This document shows positions 1 to 5,238 of a stretch of DNA of 5,238 nt, piece by piece. Location: the NCBI GenBank assembly GCA_938023895.1, contig CALJDH010000307.1:1-5238 (forward strand), in the 5' to 3' direction. The first letter of the stretch is position 1; each line of letters starts with the position of its first letter. The notes under the pieces are model-generated. The model did not search any database. It was not told where the DNA came from and worked only from the letters and a program-made list of their open reading frames with translations. The position numbers and the translations under genes were made by a program. The DNA is from an uncultured Aliiroseovarius sp. GTDB lineage: Bacteria > Pseudomonadota > Alphaproteobacteria > Rhodobacterales > Rhodobacteraceae.

Positions 1-797
1 GCCATATACGCCACGCTTTCACGCCAGCGGACCGAGCCCGTCACCTGTTCGACCAGAAGCGAGCGGATGATCGCTGGGTCTGCAGCCTCTGCAGCGAGGA
101 TGTTGGCCACTAGCGGCACCGCGGGGGCGTTCATTTCAACGTGGACCAGTGCTTCTGCCATCACTTCGGCAGCGGGCTGCATCAGTGCACAGTGGAAAGG
201 CGCACTAACCGGCAGAAGAACCGCTCGGCGGGCACCTTTGCCCTTGGCAATCTCGACCGCGCGCTCGACGGCCTCCTTGTGACCGGACACAACCACCTGC
301 GCCGGATCGTTATCGTTAGCCGCCTGACAGATCTGCTCATGGGCCGCTTCAGAAGCCACCTCGGCCGCGGTATCGAAATCCAAGCCCAGAAGAGCCGCCA
401 TGGCACCCACACCTACCGGCACGGCTTCCTGCATGGCCTTGCCACGGGTGCGCAGTAGGCGCGCGGTATCTGCAATCGACAACGCACCTGCAGCCGCCAA
501 AGCCGAATACTCACCCAGCGAATGCCCTGCCACATATGAGGCGGCGTCAATCGAGACCCCTTCGGCTTCAAGCGCACGCATGGTGGCCAGTGATGTGGCC
601 ATCAAAGCAGGCTGTGCATTTTGGGTCAGGGTCAGTTCTTCCTGCTCGCCTTCCCAGATCAGTGACGACAGCTTTTCGCCAAGGGCCTCGTCGACCTCGT
701 CAAAAACGGCTTTCGCTGTGGGATAGGCGTCTGCAAGGGCCTTACCCATGCCAATGCTCTGGGCCCCTTGCCCGGGAAATACGAATGCGCGGCTCAT
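1..797 (-). CDS. fabD: Malonyl-CoA:acyl carrier protein transacylase, C-terminus cut by window edge
   Basis: FabD moves malonyl groups from CoA to acyl carrier protein, giving the extender unit for type II fatty acid synthesis in the cytoplasm. The minus strand reads from ATG at 797 with a strong ribosome binding site (AGGAGG about 5 nt upstream). About 265 residues are present of roughly 310 usual for the family, and the frame leaves the window still open. Visible hallmarks are the N-terminal FPGQGAQ (residues 7-13), the nucleophile elbow GHSLGE with Ser93, the conserved Arg118 in TRGKAMQ, and the catalytic histidine His202 in SAPFHCALM. These match the Ser/Arg/His set known from E. coli FabD. 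No internal stop or frameshift was seen. The upstream neighbour on the same strand is an unrelated small membrane protein 87 nt away, so fabD may use its own promoter. Family assignment is very secure. Confidence 0.97.
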   Translation of the reverse strand, partial: MSRAFVFPGQGAQSIGMGKALADAYPTAKAVFDEVDEALGEKLSSLIWEGEQEELTLTQNAQPALMATSLATMRALEAEGVSIDAASYVAGHSLGEYSALAAAGALSIADTARLLRTRGKAMQEAVPVGVGAMAALLGLDFDTAAEVASEAAHEQICQAANDNDPAQVVVSGHKEAVERAVEIAKGKGARRAVLLPVSAPFHCALMQPAAEVMAEALVHVEMNAPAVPLVANILAAEAADPAIIRSLLVEQVTGSVRWRESVAYM

Positions 798-832
798 AGC
801 CCCTCCTCTTTATGCCAATGGCTTCAGGGAAT

Positions 833-861
833 GGGATACCTTGCGACGCATCGCTGTGCAA
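833..861 (-). promoter_or_regulatory. Candidate fabD promoter
   Basis: On the minus strand TTGCAC (856-861) and TATCCC (833-838) are separated by 17 nt and lie about 36 nt upstream of the fabD start. The -35 box fits the sigma-70 consensus well; the -10 box is poor, which is not rare in alphaproteobacteria. The 11-bp inverted repeat at 859-869 overlaps the -35 box. Inferred from pattern only. Confidence 0.35.
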
Positions 862-881
862 ACTGTTTGGGGTACGTACCC
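859..881. repeat. Two abutting palindromes between the membrane-protein gene and fabD
   Basis: Positions 870-881 form a perfect 12-bp palindrome (GGGTACGTACCC). Immediately next to it, 859-869 is CAAAC-T-GTTTG, a perfect 5-bp inverted repeat around one base. The pair lies just past the stop of the membrane-protein gene (885) and covers the edge of the candidate fabD -35 box. There is no T-run on either side, so they do not look like an intrinsic terminator. They could be operators for a dimeric regulator. The palindromes are directly visible; the function is inference. Confidence 0.5.
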
Positions 882-884
882 GGT

Positions 885-1568
885 TCAGGCGGCTCGGAAA
901 GCCATCCCGGCGGCACGATTCTTCGACCCAGCAGACCGATGGCTTTCGTAACTAGGAATCGCGAGCCCACCGCGATCTTCTTTCAGATCGCGCAACAGAC
1001 GTTCTTGGACCGGACGCAATAGCTGCTCTGGACCGCTCAGAATCTCAACCGCTGTCAAGTTTTCGCCACCGTCATTAAGACGGAGAAACAAGGTCGCCTG
1101 CCGCGTATTTCCAATGCCACTCTTGGTTTTGGTGCAGGACAACAACATGCCAACCACGTCCTCGAACGCTATCATCGTGTCGATCTTGAATTCGTTATCC
1201 GACGTAATCCGACCACACCGCACCATCCGATCGTGAAGGTCGACTTGGGTTGATGAGATTCCGGCCCCTTGGCCGAACATATAAAGAAGGCCGCCCAGAC
1301 CAACAAATAGGCACGTCAAACCGATCTTCATGGTCAGAAGCACAGCATCATCCAGTGCAGGGCTAGTTTGCATGACCCACAATCCGATCGACGAAACCGC
1401 AAGCGCGACCCCCAAAAAACGGCAAAATGCATGTAGCACCACACCACCATTTGCGGTTTTCACCTGGTTCGTCAGCGAGTACCCCCATTCCGTCGGGCTA
1501 AGCAATACTGGTTGTGCCGAGTGGCGCATATCCGAGCCAGACTGAGATAGAGGTGAAACCATGGTCAT
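885..1568 (-). CDS. Uncharacterised membrane protein with two predicted helices and a cytoplasmic-type C-terminal domain
   Basis: I do not recognise this 227-residue protein. It starts with a polar stretch of about 40 residues. Two hydrophobic segments follow, about residues 44-66 (containing FLGVALAVSSIGLWV) and 76-97 (containing IGLTCLFVGLGGLLYMF), separated by a short acidic loop, so it should be a hairpin membrane protein. Residues about 105-195 are soluble, with alternating hydrophobic strands and a final amphipathic helix (PEQLLRPVQERLLRDL). This layout recalls membrane-anchored PH-like domains, but no motif proves that. The frame stays open upstream to a TTG at 1700. I chose ATG 1568, with AAAAAGG 9 nt upstream, because the extension is an improbable run of Lys and Arg and because a small frame with a strong ribosome binding site ends at this ATG in an ATGA overlap. 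ATG 1562 is nearly as possible. Its role near fabD is unknown. Confidence 0.75.
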   Translation of the reverse strand: MTMVSPLSQSGSDMRHSAQPVLLSPTEWGYSLTNQVKTANGGVVLHAFCRFLGVALAVSSIGLWVMQTSPALDDAVLLTMKIGLTCLFVGLGGLLYMFGQGAGISSTQVDLHDRMVRCGRITSDNEFKIDTMIAFEDVVGMLLSCTKTKSGIGNTRQATLFLRLNDGGENLTAVEILSGPEQLLRPVQERLLRDLKEDRGGLAIPSYESHRSAGSKNRAAGMAFRAA

Positions 1569-1663
1569 GGGACAAGACCTTTTTGTTTTTCGTTTGCAGC
1601 GCTGACGCTTAGCAGCGCGTCCGCGCTTGTTTGTAATGCCCCCAGTAAGGGGTGCTGTTTCAA
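1565..1663 (-). CDS. Candidate 32-residue small protein translationally coupled to the membrane-protein gene
   Basis: On the minus strand a TTG start at 1663 lies 4 nt after GAGGAGG (1668-1674), the strongest Shine-Dalgarno sequence in this intergenic region. It opens a 33-codon frame ending in TGA at 1565-1567. That stop overlaps the downstream ATG as ATGA, the usual arrangement for translational coupling. The predicted peptide begins (M)KQHPLLGALQTSADALLS and ends in a lysine- and glutamine-rich tail closing with GLVP. It has a mildly amphipathic middle and no obvious membrane segment. An in-frame TGA lies just upstream of the start, so it cannot be longer. About half the codons end in G or C, so codon use is not decisive. 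It could be a real small protein, a leader peptide controlling the next gene, or the true N-terminus of that gene separated by a frameshift. Confidence 0.4.
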   Translation of the reverse strand: MKQHPLLGALQTSADALLSVSAANEKQKGLVP

Positions 1664-1667
1664 CGAT

Positions 1668-1674
1668 CCTCCTC
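1668..1674 (-). promoter_or_regulatory. Strong ribosome binding site in front of the small frame
   Basis: The minus strand reads GAGGAGG here, closely matching the anti-Shine-Dalgarno sequence, followed 4 nt later by TTG. The ATG of the membrane protein at 1568 is too far downstream to use it, so this site is the main reason to consider the 32-residue frame. Confidence 0.5.
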
Positions 1675-1704
1675 AAGTGTGACGGAAGTTTGGCACCCAA
1701 TTGG

Positions 1705-1731
1705 TTAATACGGGGCCATAATTTGCGCCAA
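1705..1731 (-). promoter_or_regulatory. Weak candidate promoter for the small frame and membrane-protein gene
   Basis: The minus strand has TTGGCG (1726-1731) and TATTAA (1705-1710) separated by 15 nt, upstream of the GAGGAGG site. The spacing is shorter than the preferred 16-18 nt, so this is only the best pair I could find in the stretch. Confidence 0.2.
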
Positions 1732-1751
1732 TCGTCACCAAAGCACCTTAT

Positions 1752-1765
1752 TTAGACCTTAGACC
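1752..1765. repeat. Tandem TTAGACC heptamer upstream of the ribosomal operon promoter
   Basis: TTAGACC occurs twice head to tail, at 1752-1758 and 1759-1765. The second copy ends 13 nt before the -35 box at 1779. This is a plausible place for an activator or an upstream-element contact, but no regulator is recognised. Confidence 0.45.
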
Positions 1766-1778
1766 CTGCGGCGAAGCC

Positions 1779-1806
1779 TTGCGCCACATGGTCAGACGTG
1801 TATAAG
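1779..1806 (+). promoter_or_regulatory. Promoter of the rpsF-rpsR-rplI operon
   Basis: TTGCGC (1779-1784) and TATAAG (1801-1806) are separated by 16 nt and match the sigma-70 consensus well. Transcription would start near 1812-1814, leaving a leader of about 100 nt before rpsF. It is the best promoter-like pair seen in the divergent region and lies correctly for the operon. Confidence 0.55.
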
Positions 1807-1812
1807 GCACCG

Positions 1813-1915
1813 TCCTTTCCGTAAGTGAATGAACCGCGTTGCCTCTCGTGGATGGGTCGCGGAAAGGTTTTGACCCATTCTTTGAAGCGCGCTTGAAACT
1901 AGAACTGGAGTTCAC
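1813..1915 (+). promoter_or_regulatory. Structured 5' leader of the ribosomal protein operon, possible S6:S18-responsive element
   Basis: Two strong helices are possible. CCTTTCCG (1814-1821) pairs perfectly with 1860-1867, and ATGGGTC (1852-1858) pairs perfectly with 1872-1878. The right arm of the first lies in the loop of the second, so they are mutually exclusive or form a pseudoknot; only 4 nt (1868-1871) join them, which favours a switch. Near the start codon, GAAC/GTTC (1902-1905 with 1910-1913) would put part of the TGGAG ribosome binding site in a hairpin loop. Leaders of rpsF operons in many bacteria bind the S6:S18 complex through a conserved CCG and give feedback control. CCG does occur at 1834-1836, but I cannot confirm the known motif. 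Confidence 0.4.
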
Positions 1916-2272
1916 ATGCCCCTTTACGAGCATGTCTTCATCTCGCGTCAGGATCTGTCCAACGCGCAGGCTGAGAACCTCATCGAACATTTCGGCACCG
2001 TACTGGGTGACAACGGCGGCAAAGTCGTTGACAGCGAGTACTGGGGTGTCAAGACGATGGCCTACAAGATCAACAAGAACCGCAAAGGGCACTATGCCTT
2101 CCTGAAGACCGACGCACCGTCGGGTGCCGTTCAGGAAATGGAACGCCTGATGCGCCTGCATGACGACGTTATGCGCGTTCTGACCATCAAGGTCGACGAT
2201 CACGCCGAAGGCCCGTCTGTTCAAATGCAAAAACGTGACGAACGCGGCGACCGCCGTGGCCGTGACCGTTAA
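1916..2272 (+). CDS. rpsF: 30S ribosomal protein S6
   Basis: S6 binds the central domain of 16S rRNA as a heterodimer with S18 in the platform of the small subunit. The 118-residue product begins MPLYEHVFISRQDLS and contains the family core EYWGVKTMAYKINKNRKGHYAFLK (residues about 41-64; motif split by Lys50) followed by EMERLMRLHDDVMRVL. This is the usual S6 fold and length, with a short charged C-terminal tail rich in Asp and Arg (KRDERGDRRGRDR). TGGAG lies 5 nt before the ATG. It is first in a tight operon: the gap to rpsR is 15 nt. No priB lies between rpsF and rpsR, unlike in E. coli, which is normal for alphaproteobacteria. Confidence 0.98.
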   Translation: MPLYEHVFISRQDLSNAQAENLIEHFGTVLGDNGGKVVDSEYWGVKTMAYKINKNRKGHYAFLKTDAPSGAVQEMERLMRLHDDVMRVLTIKVDDHAEGPSVQMQKRDERGDRRGRDR

Positions 2273-2287
2273 TCGGAGGTCTAACTC

Positions 2288-2515
2288 ATGGCAGCTAAAC
2301 CGTTTTTCCGTCGCCGCAAGGTATGTCCCTTCTCGGGCGACAACGCACCGAAGATCGATTACAAAGACACCCGTCTTCTGCAGCGCTACATCTCTGAGCG
2401 TGGCAAAATCGTTCCTTCGCGTATCACCGCCGTTTCGGCAAAGAAGCAGCGTGAACTGGCCCGTGCTATCAAGCGCGCCCGTTTCCTTGCTCTGCTTCCC
2501 TACGCCGTTAAGTAA
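2288..2515 (+). CDS. rpsR: 30S ribosomal protein S18
   Basis: S18 is the partner of S6 on the small-subunit platform. The 75-residue product has the basic N-terminus [12 protein letters not shown] with Cys13, the core [18 protein letters not shown], and the signature [20 protein letters not shown] followed by [10 protein letters not shown]. Length is typical. GGAGG (2275-2279) lies 8 nt before the ATG and just after the rpsF stop, so translation of S6 and S18 is likely balanced. The gene is intact. Confidence 0.98.
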   Translation: MAAKPFFRRRKVCPFSGDNAPKIDYKDTRLLQRYISERGKIVPSRITAVSAKKQRELARAIKRARFLALLPYAVK

Positions 2516-2528
2516 GGGGACCTGATCA

Positions 2529-3143
2529 ATGCAAGTTATCCTTCTGGAACGTGTGGCCAAGCTGGGCCAAATGGGCGACGTCGTAGACGTAAAGCCCGGT
2601 TACGCACGCAACTTCCTGCTGCCCCAGGGCAAAGCCCTGGCGGCTTCTGACGCCAACATCGCGTCGTTTGAAGCTCAGAAAGCACAGCTGGAAGCCCGCA
2701 ACCTGGAAACCAAGAAAGAAGCAGAAGCTCTGGCTGAAAAGCTGGGCGGCGAGCAGTTCATCGTGATTCGCTCGGCTTCGGACGCTGGCGCTCTGTACGG
2801 CTCGGTCACCACGCGTGACGCCGCCGACGTTGCGACCGCTGGTGGTTTCTCGGTCGACAAGAAGCAGGTTATCCTGACCGCTCCGATCAAAGACCTGGGT
2901 CTGCACACCGTCACCGTACGTCTGCACCCGGAAGTCGAAACCGAGATTGCCCTGAACGTGGCACGCTCGGAAGAAGAAGCCGAACTGCAGGCTTCGGGCA
3001 AGTCGATCCAAGAACTGGCCGCTGAAGCTGAAGCTGAAGCCGAGTTCGAAATCGCCGAGCTGTTCGACGATATCGGCGCTGCTGCGTCGGACGACGAAGA
3101 CGAAGCTCCTGCTCAGGCAGAAGAGGCATCGGAAGAAGAGTAA
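2529..3143 (+). CDS. rplI: 50S ribosomal protein L9 with long acidic C-terminal tail
   Basis: L9 binds 23S rRNA at the base of the L1 stalk and reaches out from the ribosome surface, helping to keep the reading frame. The N-terminal rRNA-binding domain (residues 1 to about 50) carries [21 protein letters not shown] long connecting helix rich in Ala, Glu and Lys spans about 44-73, and the C-terminal domain runs to about residue 150. At 204 residues it is clearly longer than the roughly 150 of E. coli. The extra part includes an Ala-Glu repeat (165-172) and a tail dense in Asp and Glu (about 187-204). Longer acidic L9 proteins are expected in Rhodobacteraceae. AGGGGA about 8 nt upstream serves as ribosome binding site. 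It is last in the operon. Confidence 0.97.
   Translation: MQVILLERVAKLGQMGDVVDVKPGYARNFLLPQGKALAASDANIASFEAQKAQLEARNLETKKEAEALAEKLGGEQFIVIRSASDAGALYGSVTTRDAADVATAGGFSVDKKQVILTAPIKDLGLHTVTVRLHPEVETEIALNVARSEEEAELQASGKSIQELAAEAEAEAEFEIAELFDDIGAAASDDEDEAPAQAEEASEEE
3021..3038 (+). repeat. Three in-frame GCTGAA hexamers inside rplI
   Basis: GCTGAA is repeated three times without interruption and encodes Ala-Glu pairs of the L9 tail (residues 165-170, continued by a GCC GAG pair). Slippage by whole units would lengthen or shorten the tail without breaking the frame. Confidence 0.7.
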
Positions 3144-3165
3144 TCTTCCGTCGAAACAAGATCAG

Positions 3166-3198
3166 AAAGGCCGCTCACTCGAGCGGCCTTTTCTTTTT
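3166..3198 (+). terminator. Intrinsic terminator of the rpsF-rpsR-rplI operon
   Basis: AAAGGCCGCTC (3166-3176) pairs perfectly with GAGCGGCCTTT (3181-3191), an 11-bp stem with an ACTC loop. It is followed by a T-rich tail ending in TTTTT (3194-3198). It begins 22 nt after the rplI stop. This is a textbook rho-independent terminator. Confidence 0.93.
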
Positions 3199-3250
3199 GG
3201 ATAGTCCGGGCCGAGACGACGCAGTCAACTGTACTCCACCAGTGATGTCT

Positions 3251-3278
3251 TTCTTGTGAGATCGGTCGCCCCTATACT
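3251..3278 (+). promoter_or_regulatory. Candidate promoter for a leaderless transglycosylase-like lipoprotein mRNA
   Basis: TATACT (3273-3278) is a near-consensus -10 box that ends 6 nt before the ATG at 3285, so transcription would begin at or next to the start codon. The -35 region is weak: TTCTTG at 3251-3256 with 16 nt spacing is the best fit. No Shine-Dalgarno sequence is visible between here and the ATG, which fits leaderless initiation. Confidence 0.45.
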
Positions 3279-3284
3279 TTTCTT

Positions 3285-3770
3285 ATGAATCAGATTTCTC
3301 GCCGCACCGCCCTCGCCTTTTTGGCCGCAACGGCTCTGTCCGCCTGTGGCCGTCGATCAAGAGGGCGTACTAAGCGCGCGGACGGGTTCAACCCGCCGCT
3401 TTATCCCAATGAAACGCCCGAACTGCGCGCGCTGATCAACAAATGGGCCGATCACTACCAGATCCCGCGCGAGCTGGTGCACCGTCAGGCCGTACGCGAA
3501 AGCACACACCGTCCCGAGGCGCGCAACGGACCCTATTGGGGGCTTTTGCAGATCCTGCCGCAGACCGCCCGCACCATGGGCCATCGCGGCCCGGCAGAAG
3601 AGCTGTTGGATCCGGATATGAACCTGAAATACGCCGGAAAGTATCTTCGTGGGGCGTATATCGTGTCAGGAGGAGACATCGAGGAGGCGATGGGCTGGTA
3701 TGCGCGTGGATATTACTATGAGGCCAAGCGGCAAGGCCTGCTGGTCGAAACCGGGTTGCGACCGAGCTGA
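3285..3770 (+). CDS. Small lytic transglycosylase (SLT-domain) lipoprotein
   Basis: Soluble lytic transglycosylase domains cleave peptidoglycan between MurNAc and GlcNAc, leaving anhydro-MurNAc ends. The 161-residue product starts with a lipoprotein signal peptide: SRRTALAFLAATALSAC places the lipobox LSAC at residues 18-21, with Cys21 as the lipid anchor. The SRR pair also resembles a Tat motif. A basic linker (about 22-33) leads into the catalytic domain: RESTHRPEA with probable catalytic Glu72, then YWGLLQILPQTARTMG (84-99), matching the family's G-L-x-Q-x-x-P-x-T-A pattern, and the LLDPDMNLKYAGKYL block (107-121), with WYARGYYYE near the end. The domain is compact but its core motifs are present. 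An in-frame stop at 3243 and the exact signal peptide fix the ATG. No Shine-Dalgarno is seen. It is a single-gene unit between two terminators. Confidence 0.87.
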   Translation: MNQISRRTALAFLAATALSACGRRSRGRTKRADGFNPPLYPNETPELRALINKWADHYQIPRELVHRQAVRESTHRPEARNGPYWGLLQILPQTARTMGHRGPAEELLDPDMNLKYAGKYLRGAYIVSGGDIEEAMGWYARGYYYEAKRQGLLVETGLRPS

Positions 3771-3813
3771 CGGCCTGAACCACATCCAGCCTGCGTGCTA
3801 AAGCCCAGAAACG

Positions 3814-3842
3814 AAAAAGGCCGCCCCAATCGGAGCGGCCTT
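3814..3842 (-). terminator. Intrinsic terminator of tig, possibly shared with the convergent lipoprotein gene
   Basis: AAGGCCGC (3817-3824) pairs with GCGGCCTT (3835-3842), extended past one mismatch by two more pairs around an AATC loop. On the minus strand it is followed by TTTTTCGTTT, a good tail for tig. On the plus strand the tail (TTCTTG) is poor, so termination of the lipoprotein gene here would be weaker. The stem shares its core with the terminator at 3166. Confidence 0.85.
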
Positions 3843-3863
3843 CTTGAATTCTGTCGGTAAGAC

Positions 3864-5195
3864 TTACTCGTCTTCCAGAGCCTCAACGGCTTTCTGCAGG
3901 TCGTCTTTCGAGACTTCTTTTTCCGAAACTTCGGCCAGTTCGACAATGTAGTCGACAACCTTGTCTTCGAAGATCGGTGCCTGCAGCTGCTGACGCATCT
4001 GCGGGTTCTGCTGAACGAATTCAAAGAACTGACGTTCCTGACCCGGGTACTGACGGGCTTGGTTCATCACAGCCTGAGTCATCTCGGCGTCGGTGACTTC
4101 GATCTCGTTTTTCTGGCCCAATTCGGCCAGCAGCAGACCAAGGCGCACGCGGCGACCGGCCAGAGCTTTGTGCTCGTCGGTGGCTTCGATTTCCGGGTGA
4201 TCGTGGCCCTGCACGTCCGGGTTTTCTTCGTGCCACAGCTGGTGTGCGATCTGACCAGCTTCGGCATCCAGCAGCGACGGCGGAAGGTCGAAATCAACCA
4301 GCTTGTCCAGCTCGTCCAGCAGGGTACGTTTCATAACGGCACGGGCTGCACCAGCGAATTCTGCTTCCAGACGCTCGCTGATCTGCTCTTTCAGAGCGTT
4401 CAGGTCTTCAGCACCGAATTTGGTCGCCAGCTCGTCGTTTACTTCAGCAGCAACGGGCTCTTTCACCTCTTTGATGGTGCATTCGAACACGGCGTCTTTG
4501 CCAGCCAGGTTCTCGGCGCCATACTCGGCGGGGAAGGTCACGTTGACCTCTTTTTCTTCGCCGGCTTTCACGCCAACCAGCTGCTCTTCAAAACCGGGGA
4601 TGAACGAGCCCGAACCCAGAACCAGCGGGTAATCCTCAGCAGCACCACCTTCGAAGGCTTCGCCGTCAACTTTGCCCAGGAAGTCAATCACAACCTGGTC
4701 GCCGTCTTTCGACTTGGTGCCTTTTTTGCGGTCTTTGAAGTCCTGAGCGGTCTCGGCCAGATTGGCCAGTGCTTCTTCAACTTCGCCTTCGCCAGCCTTC
4801 ACGACCAGCTTCTCAAGCTTGATGCCTTTCAGGTCAACCTCGGGGATCTCGGGCAGAGCTTCGTACGACATCTCAATCTCAACGTCGTCGCCTTCTTTCC
4901 AGTCCTCGTTGGTCATCTTCACGTCAGGCTGCATCGCCGGACGGTCACCCGATTCTTCGAAGTGCTTGTTCATGGCGCCATCGACAGCTTCCTGCATGGC
5001 TTCGCCCATCAGGCGCTGACCGAACTGCTTTTTCAGCAGAGCCATCGGCACTTTGCCTTTGCGGAAGCCTTTCATTTCGACTTCGGGCTGCGCTTCGACC
5101 AGCTTTTCGTTGACTTTGGCGTCCAGATCAGCGGCCGGAACCACGATCTTGTAGCCGCGTTTCAGACCTTCGTTCAGGGTCTCGGTGACCTGCAT
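3864..5195 (-). CDS. tig: Trigger factor, ribosome-associated chaperone and peptidyl-prolyl isomerase
   Basis: Trigger factor docks at the peptide exit tunnel and shields nascent chains. The 443-residue product has the family's length and domain order. The N-terminal ribosome-binding domain (1 to about 110) contains the docking loop GFRKGKVP at residues 43-50, identical in place to E. coli. An FKBP-type isomerase domain follows (about 150-245), with [38 protein letters not shown] and VTFPAEYG. The helical C-terminal cradle runs to residue 443 and includes [20 protein letters not shown] near the end. A His-containing acidic segment lies at about 320-342. AAGGA (5203-5207) is 7 nt before the ATG at 5195. 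The expected clpP-clpX neighbours are not seen here; only 43 nt remain upstream, with no clear promoter. The gene is complete and converges on the lipoprotein gene. Confidence 0.98.
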   Translation of the reverse strand: MQVTETLNEGLKRGYKIVVPAADLDAKVNEKLVEAQPEVEMKGFRKGKVPMALLKKQFGQRLMGEAMQEAVDGAMNKHFEESGDRPAMQPDVKMTNEDWKEGDDVEIEMSYEALPEIPEVDLKGIKLEKLVVKAGEGEVEEALANLAETAQDFKDRKKGTKSKDGDQVVIDFLGKVDGEAFEGGAAEDYPLVLGSGSFIPGFEEQLVGVKAGEEKEVNVTFPAEYGAENLAGKDAVFECTIKEVKEPVAAEVNDELATKFGAEDLNALKEQISERLEAEFAGAARAVMKRTLLDELDKLVDFDLPPSLLDAEAGQIAHQLWHEENPDVQGHDHPEIEATDEHKALAGRRVRLGLLLAELGQKNEIEVTDAEMTQAVMNQARQYPGQERQFFEFVQQNPQMRQQLQAPIFEDKVVDYIVELAEVSEKEVSKDDLQKAVEALEDE

Positions 5196-5238
5196 CGTCT
5201 CGTCCTTCTTTCAATTTTGGTGCGGGTGGAGGGACTTG

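Noticed and set aside
141..458. Plus-strand open frames across fabD
   Set aside because: They lie opposite a certain fabD frame with all its catalytic motifs and have no ribosome binding sites or recognisable domains.
1599..1618. GCGCTG/CAGCGC hairpin considered as a terminator
   Set aside because: The stem is only 6 bp with an 8-nt loop and there is no T-run on either strand; it also lies inside the candidate small frame.
1640..1657. CCCC-AGTAA-GGGG hairpin considered as a terminator or attenuator
   Set aside because: The stem is short, with a bulge, and no U-tract follows on either strand; an attenuator role cannot be supported from sequence alone.
1569..1700. N-terminal extension of the membrane protein from TTG 1700
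   Set aside because: The extra 44 residues are a Lys/Arg-rich run unlike a natural N-terminus, the TTG has no good ribosome binding site, and the overlapping frame with GAGGAGG explains the region better.
1748..2560. Long open frame on the minus strand opposite rpsF and rpsR
   Set aside because: It is antisense to two certain ribosomal protein genes, which impose the open frame through codon bias; it has no recognisable domain.
2526..3011. Open frame on the minus strand opposite rplI
   Set aside because: It is a shadow of the L9 gene, with a skewed composition and no family features.
3443..3721. Alternative plus-strand frame within the lipoprotein gene
   Set aside because: It is an Arg/Pro-rich shadow frame; the overlapping frame has a lipobox and conserved transglycosylase motifs.

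Overview
The window looks like a core-genome segment of an alphaproteobacterium, most likely a marine Rhodobacteraceae (Roseobacter-type) species. The grounds are the moderately GC-rich codon use, the compact rpsF-rpsR-rplI operon without priB or ssb, the long acidic tail on ribosomal protein L9, and the style of the fabD and trigger factor proteins. No insertion sequence, phage gene, CRISPR array, rRNA or tRNA was seen. I found no evidence of a new multi-gene system; the interesting signals are small and mostly regulatory.

Layout. Positions 1-797 (minus strand) hold most of fabD, the malonyl-CoA:ACP transacylase of fatty acid synthesis, running off the left edge. Upstream of it, on the same strand, is an uncharacterised two-helix membrane protein (885-1568). 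In front of that is a possible 32-residue small protein with a strong ribosome binding site and a stop that overlaps the next start as ATGA (1565-1663). A divergent control region follows (about 1664-1915) with a good promoter for the ribosomal operon, a tandem heptamer just upstream of it, and a roughly 100-nt structured leader.

Positions 1916-3143 (plus strand) encode ribosomal proteins S6, S18 and L9, closed by a strong intrinsic terminator at 3166-3198. Next is a small lytic transglycosylase-like lipoprotein (3285-3770). It has no visible Shine-Dalgarno sequence, and its -10 box is placed so that the transcript could begin at the ATG itself. It converges on trigger factor (tig, 3864-5195, minus strand); the two share a hairpin at 3814-3842 that has a U-tract on the tig side.

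Functionally the segment is growth-linked housekeeping: membrane lipid supply (FabD), ribosome assembly (S6, S18, L9), folding of nascent chains at the ribosome exit (trigger factor), and a small envelope enzyme or structural lipoprotein acting on peptidoglycan.
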